Part shown: positions 1-7,700 of the stretch, in pieces
How positions within the stretch are numbered: the stretch's first letter is position 1
Layout: every line of letters starts with the position of its first letter
Assembly (NCBI RefSeq): GCF_000333395.1
Contig: NZ_BADA01000461.1
Span: 1-34,336 of the forward strand
From: Microbacterium sp. B19
Lineage (GTDB): Bacteria > Actinomycetota > Actinomycetes > Actinomycetales > Microbacteriaceae
Reading direction: 5' to 3'
DNA length: 34,336 bases
Made by a program: the position numbers and the translations under genes
The notes under the pieces: model-generated
Database searches by the model: none
Seen by the model: only the letters and a program-made list of their open reading frames with translations
What the model was told of the DNA's origin: nothing

Positions 1-1000
1 GCCGGCGCCGCGCGCACGCGAGGGTGCCGGGGAGGGCGGCGCGGGCGGCCTCGAGCCGTTGGCGCGCGCTCGGCGCCTCGCCGAGGACCTCGTCGCGGAC
101 TTCGCGCACGCGGGCCACGACCTCGATCGCCGCGCTCGGGCGCCGCACCGACGCGGCCCGGAGGTCGGCGGCTGCGACGCGAAGCCGTTCGACCGCGTCA
201 GGGGCGACCTCGCCAGAACGGGCCTCGGCGAGCTCGAGGGCCGACGCGATCTCGGCCTCCGCGGCCGAGACCTCCGCGGTGGCGTTCTCCGCCGCCTGCA
301 GGACGAAGCGGTGCGCGTCCTCCACGGCCCGGAACAGCCGATCCGCCCGCCGGAGCGCGAGGGAGGCCTCGAACGGGTCCGCGTCCGGCGCCTTCAGCGC
401 CGCATCGGCCCGCGCCAGCGCGGCCCGTGCCCCGCGCTCGGCGCGGTCGGCATCCGTCCACTCCTCCGCGTCGAACCGGGGTCGGGCCTCGGCGACGAGT
501 CGTGCGGGGTCTCCCGAGGTCCGGGCGATCTCTTCGCGCCGGGCGCGGACGGCGGCGATGCGAGACGCGATGCTCCCGTGCGCGCGGCTCCAGTCGGAGA
601 GGCGTTCGCGGGTCTGCTCGACCGCGGTGCGACGGCGCTCGAGATCGTCCCGCAGACGCACGGCGTCGGTCCGCCGCTGCGCCGGGATCCGCGTCGAGGT
701 CGCCAGGGCCGCGACCTCCTCGAAACCGCGGTCGCGCCCGCGCAGCGCGGCGGCCAGCCCGCGGCGGAGGTCTGCGGGGGCCTCGTCGGCAACGGCCGCC
801 TCGAACGCGACATCGAGGTCGTTCACCGCATCGTCGAGCCGCGCGAGCGCGGCTTCGGCGGCCGATCGGGCGTCGGCTGCCGCGGCGGCGGCGCGGGGCG
901 ACCTCCGGCGCGCGCGCACGACGAGCGTCACGACTCCGGCGATGACCAGTGCCGCCAGGAGGGCGATCGACGCGGGCAGCGCCCAGGAGAAATCAGACAC
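1..1000 (-). CDS. membrane-anchored coiled-coil protein, partial (5' part)
   Basis: This reading frame is open from a GTG at 1000 to the window edge, so only the first 333 residues are present. The protein begins with a short polar stretch and one hydrophobic segment (about residues 8-28, ending in an Arg-rich stop-transfer RARRR). It is therefore probably inserted in the membrane with the long remainder in the cytoplasm. That remainder is Ala/Arg/Glu-rich, almost free of Gly and Pro, and looks like long alpha-helical coiled coil. It resembles the coiled-coil tails that follow TPM domains in actinobacterial membrane proteins, but no TPM domain is visible. The GTG overlaps the stop codon of the upstream HAD phosphatase by 8 bp, so the two are probably translationally coupled. 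The function is unknown and the C-terminus is not seen. Confidence 0.7.
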   Translation of the reverse strand, partial: MSDFSWALPASIALLAALVIAGVVTLVVRARRRSPRAAAAAADARSAAEAALARLDDAVNDLDVAFEAAVADEAPADLRRGLAAALRGRDRGFEEVAALATSTRIPAQRRTDAVRLRDDLERRRTAVEQTRERLSDWSRAHGSIASRIAAVRARREEIARTSGDPARLVAEARPRFDAEEWTDADRAERGARAALARADAALKAPDADPFEASLALRRADRLFRAVEDAHRFVLQAAENATAEVSAAEAEIASALELAEARSGEVAPDAVERLRVAAADLRAASVRRPSAAIEVVARVREVRDEVLGEAPSARQRLEAARAALPGTLACARRR

Positions 1001-1694
1001 CGTCGGCGGGGCCGGGGTCCTCGTCGGACACCAGTAGCAGCGCGCGCAGTTCGTCGGCGGTGTCGACCGCCGCTTGGGCGCCGTCGGCCTCGTGCGGCCA
1101 GCTGAAGCCCCAGCGGACGAAGATCACCGGCACATCGGCATCCGCTCCGCCCTCGACGTCGTGGTGACGATCGCCGATGAGGACGGGGCGCGAGGTGTCG
1201 TAACCCCGGACCTCCAGGCGCCGCAGCGCCTCGCGGACGATGTCGGACTTCGCGCTCAGCGTGCGCTCATCGGGGCTCGCACCGACGATCGCCTCGAGGT
1301 CGGGGGCGAGACCGAAGTGGTCCATGAGCGCCACGACCTGCACCTCGGGCTTCGAGCTCGCGGTCGACTGCGGCACGCCGGCGGCGTGCAGGTCGCGCAC
1401 GATGTCCGCGACACCCGGGTACAGCTGTGCGCTGCCGGTGTAGCCCTCGTTCTTGTTGAGCGCGCGGTAGAACGTGACGGCCTCGGTCGCCTCGTCGGGT
1501 GTCATGCCGACGTTGACCTGGAACGACTCGAACATCGGCGGCCCGATCCAGTGCGACAGTTCGCCGCGGAGGGGCGGCCTGCGCCCGAAGTGCTCGAGGG
1601 TGACAGTGAGACGGCGGAGGATGCCCTCGGATGCATCGACGAGGGTTCCGTCGACGTCCCAGAGGACGCACGACCAGGGGGAGCGCACGGGCAT
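993..1694 (-). CDS. HAD-family hydrolase (phosphoglycolate phosphatase-like)
   Basis: This is a haloacid-dehalogenase superfamily phosphatase of about 233 residues. The nucleophile motif DVDGT lies at residues 13-17 from the ATG at 1694 (Asp13 nucleophile, Asp15 acid/base). A helical cap follows, then the Ser/Lys region (SSKPE) near residue 115 and the metal-binding motif GDRHHD near residue 175. The order matches subfamily I phosphatases such as phosphoglycolate phosphatase or pyrophosphatase PpaX; the substrate cannot be told from sequence. A GTG at 1703 would add three residues. I prefer the ATG because TAGCGT sits 7 nt before it, as in a leaderless promoter. The gene lies 54 bp downstream of the giant repeat protein on the same strand and overlaps the next gene. 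Confidence 0.87.
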   Translation of the reverse strand: MPVRSPWSCVLWDVDGTLVDASEGILRRLTVTLEHFGRRPPLRGELSHWIGPPMFESFQVNVGMTPDEATEAVTFYRALNKNEGYTGSAQLYPGVADIVRDLHAAGVPQSTASSKPEVQVVALMDHFGLAPDLEAIVGASPDERTLSAKSDIVREALRRLEVRGYDTSRPVLIGDRHHDVEGGADADVPVIFVRWGFSWPHEADGAQAAVDTADELRALLLVSDEDPGPADGV

Positions 1695-1748
1695 GGGCTC
1701 CACGCTACCGGGGTGAGGGAGCTCCGTCCGTGTCGGTGGCGCGCTCGA

Positions 1749-4700
1749 TCATGCGGCCGCTCGCATCCGGGAGGCCGTGGCGGCCGCGCCCGCCGTGACC
1801 TGCGCAGGCTTCGAGGTCAGATCGACGCCGGCCACGACCGCTCCGGCGGTCACGGCGACGCCGGACCGGCATGTTCCCGCGTCCGTCGGCCGAGCGCTCA
1901 ACAGCCGAGAGCACACCGTGAAGGTGCCCGCCGGCACCTCGAGCGAGAATCCGCCGGAGTCCCACGCGTCCGCGTACGTCGACGCGACCACGGCTCCCTT
2001 TGCGTCCCTTGCCTCGACGTATCCCGACGCCCACCGCGTCGTGGTGCTCGACACCGCAAGGGAAAGGCGTCCGGTGAGCACGCCGGCACGATCGAGCTTC
2101 CGTGTCGGGATGGTTGTGGTGCCGCCGGCGCTGACCACGAACGAGGGAGCGGACTCCCGAGTCAGCGCGGAGGGCGCCCATCCCGGAGCGTACGAGGTGA
2201 TCCCGCCGTCTACTTCACCGTGGAACTGGACGCGGTACGAGCCTGTTGGAAGCCCGGTGAAGCTGTAGGCGCCGGTCTCGTCCGTGGACGCGCCCCTCAT
2301 CGCGGCGGTGTCGCCGTCCCGCCAGAGCAGCACCATCTCGCCGCTCACGGGCTGTCCGCTCCTCGCGTCCACGACTGTTCCCGTGACGGTTCCCGGCGCG
2401 GGGACGGCGATCTTCTTGACCTGTGACCCCGCGACGGCGGTGAACGTCTGCGACACGAGCGCATTGTCCGAGGGACCCCCCGTGGCCACGTCGATCCGGT
2501 ACGACTTGCCGGCGACAACGCTGGAGGGAAGCGAGAACGAGCCGTTCTTGGCGCTCGAGACCCGTATCTCACCCAGCGAGCGGCTCGCGTCCTCGCCGAA
2601 CGCGGCGGAGCGGTCGAGGGGAACGAGCCGGACCACGGCGCCCGCTACGGGCGTCCCGGTCTTCGCATCGGTGAGAGAGCCGGACACGGAACCGTCTCCG
2701 GTGGCCATCGTGAAGGAGACCGGTGTGGTGCGACCCTGTTTCACGGAGATCTTGGTCGCGGTCGTCGCCGACGAGCCGCCGAACCACGTGTCGACCCCTC
2801 CAGCGGCCCTCGACCCGGCGAACGCCCGGTAGGTGCCGGTCGGGACATAGAACGTCGCGGAGAGGGAGGACGGCGAGGACGACGAGGAGGTGACGGAGGG
2901 AGAGAACGTCCTGCCGGCCGCATCGATGAGGGCCACCGTGGTGGAGGCCGGGCCTTGGCCGAGCACGGTCACCGAGACCGTGCCGGCGGCGACCTTCGGC
3001 GTCACATCCGGTGTTCCGACATCCGTCGCAGAACCGGCCACGGTGACCCACCTCGCCGACTCCGGCGTGACGGCCCCACCGAGGAAGATCGGGCCCGCGG
3101 ACACGGTGTACTGTCCGGGAGCCAGGGCGCCGAAGCGGAACGCCGAGCCGGCCGCGCCGTAGGTGTAGTCCACCGACCTGGCCTCCCCGCCGATCATCTG
3201 CAGGAGCTCGAGCGAAACGTACGACTCGCCCGGGGGCGTGGGGAGGGTTCCCGTGATCGCTCCGGCGACGGACGTCGTGATGTTCTTGATCACCGGCGTC
3301 GCGCCGACGGTGAACGCGACGGCATCGGCGAAATTCGACGCGGCGTCGGACCACGCGGGGGCGAGGTCGCTGTCCTCCGACGGCTGGAAGGACAGGGTGT
3401 AGGACCCCGGCATGACGCCGCGGACGCTGAATCGGCCGTCGGAGGCAACCCTGACGCTCGGAGAGTACCCGCCGAGAGGCGACGCCACTCGGACCGTGCC
3501 TCCGGTCGCCGGTGTCGTCCGTCCGGAGACGGCGACGGTTCCGGAGACGGTGACCCCTGCCACGCGGAGATCCAGCGTGACGGGTTTGGCGGCCACGGTG
3601 ACGAACGTGGCTGCGGCCAGCGCGGCCGCCGAGCCCGAGAAGACCCGTCCCCCTGCTGCGTCGACGGCGGTGGTGACCTCACCCGGCGCGACGCCGGGGA
3701 AGGAATACGCCCCGTTCGCATCGGTCTGGGTCCATCCGAGGGTCGCCCCCGAACGCGAGTAGAGGTGGACGGCCGAGGACGACACCGGGGATCCGTCGGC
3801 ATACGTCGCCTTGCCCGACACCTTCGTCCCCGAGGCGAGTGTCATGTTCGCCGTGACTTCTCGCCGGGATCCCGAATCGACGGTGATGACGTCGGCCGTC
3901 GCGAGAGAGGGCTTGTCCGAGAAGTACTCGGCGAGGAGCGAACCGGAAGGGGGGTCGGCCTGCAGGGTGTATGAGCCGGGCGCAAGGCGCGAGATGGTGA
4001 AGGTGCCGCGATCATTCGTCGAGGTCTGGTCCCTCCACGTCCAGCTGCCGTCCGCGGTTCGGATGTACGCCACGATCGACACCCCCGCCGCTGGTACGCC
4101 CCCCGGGCCCGAGACGGTGCCGGAGATCGACCCCGCGGCGGCCAGAGAGGCGTTCACCCCGGTGCGCTTCTGTCCTGCCGTCAGCGTGATGGTTCGCGCG
4201 TCGTCGAAGGATGCGGCGTCATCCCACCACTCGTCGAGCACCGGGAGGCTGTAGGTACTGAACTGCACCCGGTAGCTGCCGGCCGGCAAACCCGTCAGGG
4301 TGTACGAACCGTTTCCGGACACGGTGGTCGAGGCAACCGTCTTCCATCGGTCGGTGTCCGAGACGGCCGAAACGGTGAGGCTGCCCGTGGTCGCTGTCGA
4401 GGGAAGGGTGATGGTGCCCGAGATGGATGCGGCGAGTGTCAGAGTGGCATCGATGCCCGTGACGCGCCCGCCCGCGCCGAGGGCCACGGTCGTCGCCGAA
4501 GCGAAGTCCGGTTGCGCGTTCCACCATTGGCTGACGACCGGCAGCCAAGAGGACGAGAACTTGATCTTGTACGAGCCGGGCGCGAGATCGCTCAGTGTGT
4601 ATGACCCGTCCTCGGAGACCTGGGCGGTCGCCTTCACGCTCCACGACTCAGCCGCGGCATAGGCCTCCACCGACACCGAGCCCTGGGACAGGCTCACACC

Positions 4701-7700
4701 CTTCGGCAGAGTCACCTTCCCCGAGATCGTGGGCGACGAGGAGAGAGCGGCATCCACTCCCGTCTTCTTCTGCCCGGATGCCAGAACGATTCGTGTCGCG
4801 GTGGAGATGTCGGCCTTGTCGTCCCACCACTCCGAGGTGACCGGCAACCCGTTGGGCGTGAACTTGACGACGTAAGTGCCGGCCGGAAGGCCGGTGAGCG
4901 TGTACGAGCCATCGCCCGCCACGTAGGCGTTCGCGAGGGTCTGCCAGGAATTCCCCGGGGCGTAGGCGGAGACCTGCACGCGCCCTTGACCCAACGTCAC
5001 TCCGGACGGCAACGAGACGGTGCCGGAGATGCTGGCCGAACGCGCGAGCGTGGCATCGATGTTCTTCTTGTTCTCTCGCGCCTGGACGGTGATCGCCGTG
5101 GCCGAGGCGAAATCGGGCTTGTCGTTCCACCATTCGCTCACCGCGTCGATGTCGTATGTCTGGAACTTGACTTTGTAGGAGCCCGGAACGAGACCTCCCA
5201 CCGAGTAGGTGCCGTCCGAGGCCACGGTGCCGTATGTGGCGCTGTCCCATTCGGACGTCGCGGGTACCACCTTCACTTCGAGCGAACGCCACCCGGGATT
5301 CACACCGGGGGGAAGCGTGACCTTTCCGGAGATCGTGGCTGCGGGCTCGAGCGAGGCGTCGATGCCCGTGAGGACTCCTCCGCCCGTCACGGTGATCGGG
5401 GTCGCCGACTGCACGGTGCGCGCGTCCTTCCAGAACTCGGGCAGAAGAGCGCGGTTCTGGGGAACGAACGAGACGTTGTAGGTCCCCGGCGTGACACCGC
5501 TGATCGTGTACGTGCCATCCGCGCGCACGGTCGTCATCCAGTTGCCGTCCAAGGAGCCGGAGGTGGGACGCAGTTCCACCATGGTTCCGGACAGCGCGGA
5601 AGCGAGATCGGCGGGAGCGGATACCCGGCCCGACACGATGCCGCCCGAGGCGAGTGCGGCGTCGACGCCGGTCTTGACCTGCCCCGCGGTGAGGGTCACG
5701 ATCGCCGCGGAGCCGTAGTCCGTGGCGTGGTCCCACCATTGCGGAAGCACCGGGAGATCGCGCGGGGTGAAGGAGATTCGGTACGAGCCGGCGGGCAGCC
5801 CGGCGAGCAGGTACGAACCGTCGCTCTGGACGACCGTCGTGTGCAGCTCGGTGTCGGACGGTGACGTCGAAAGCGCCTGCACCTCGACCGTGCCGTCGGA
5901 GAGTCGGATGCCAGCGGGCAAGGTGACCCGACCCGAAACCGACGCGGACTTGGCCAGCTTCGCGTCGATGCCGGTCAGCACCTGTCCCGCCGTCACCGTC
6001 AGGACGTCGGCCGTATCCCAATTCGGTCGAGCGTTCCACCATTGCGTGACCGTGCGGGTCGATCCGGAATGGAACTCCAGCTTGTACGAGCCGGGCGGAA
6101 CGTCATGGAGCTGGTACGAACCGTCGGCGAGTACTTGGGTGCTGGCCACCGATGTGTACTTGACAGTGGACGACTCGACATAAACCGTGACGGGTGCCGC
6201 GGCGAGCGATACTCCCGTGGGAAGGGTGACTGTTCCGGAAATCCGGGCGCCGCGCGGCGGGGTCGTGTTGATGCCGGTGCGCACCTGCCCCACGGCCAGC
6301 GTGAGAGCGCGCGCCGACTCGGCGGTGCTCGCGCTCTCCCACCACCACCGCTCGGCGACGGGGAGGTTCGAGCTGTCGAATTCGATCGTGTACGTCCCGG
6401 CGGGAAGGTCCAGGATGGAGTACGTGCCGTCGGCGCGGACATTCCCGCTCGCGATGAGAGCTTTCGTCGTATCGAAGACCCAGACCGTGATGTGGCCGCG
6501 GTCCAGGGTGACGCCGTCAGGCAAGGCGACTCGACCCACGACGCCCGACGTCCGCGGCGGCTCCGCGCGCAGGGTTCCGTCGACGCCCGTCTTCGCCTGC
6601 CCCGCGGTCAGCGGGATCGCCTGGGCGGCATCCGCCGTCGCCGCACCTTTCCACCATTCGTCGACGCCATGGCTGCCGGTGAAGCGAACGCGGTACGTCC
6701 CGGGTGCGAGTCCGGCGACGACGTAGGAACCACTCGCCGCCACCGAGGCATCCTTGACCACGGTGTGCGCGTCACCGATCGAATAGACCTCCACTCGTGG
6801 GCTCGTCACGACGGTCGAGGAGCCATCCGGGAAGGAGACGGTCCCCGCGATGGACGCTCCGGACGACAACGTCGCGTCGATGCCGGTCCGGGCCTCACCG
6901 GTCTTGATCGTCAGCAGGGTCGCCGTGGAGAAGTCGGCTCGCCCCTTCCACCACTGCTCGAGGAGGGGGGCGTTGAAGGTGGCGAACTTCACCTTGTAGG
7001 TTCCAGCTGCCAGTCCCGTGAGGGAGTAGGTGCCGTCGCGACGCACCGCCGCGGAGGCGAGGACGCGGTCCGACGAGAAGGTCGAGTACAGCTCGACTCT
7101 CAGAGTGGTGGGATCCACCGAGGCACCCGACGGCAGCGCCACCTTGCCCGAGATGGAGGCGAGGGGCGCCAGTGGGATGGCAAGCGGGCCGGAGGCCTGA
7201 CCGGGAGTGAGGACGAGCTCGGTCGCGGAGGCGAAGTCGGGCTTGTCGTTCCACCACCGGTCTGCGACGGGGATACCGCTGACCGCGATGTGGATCTTGT
7301 ACGAGCCGCCGGCGAGACCGATCACCTGGAAGGTGCCGTCCGAGGCCACCGGCGCCGACGCGACGAGCGATCCCGGCGCCGAGGAGTTGAACACTTCCGC
7401 GGTCGCGGATCCCGACGAGAGGTCGATGCCGGACGGCAGGCTCACGCGCCCTCGGATGGAGGCTCCCGCGGTGAGCGCTGCGTCGACTTGCGTACGGGCC
7501 TGACCCGCGGTCACCGTCACGGACGTCGCCGACGCTCTGTCCGCGGCCTTCTTCCACCACTGGTCGACGACGGGGAGATCGTGGGCGTGGAAGAGAACCG
7601 TGTAGGTACCCGCGCGGAGGCCGGTGATCGAGTATGTTCCGTCCGCTGCCGCGAAGGAGCTCGCGGCCGCATCCGTTCCCCCGGCGGCGAACGCGGAGAC

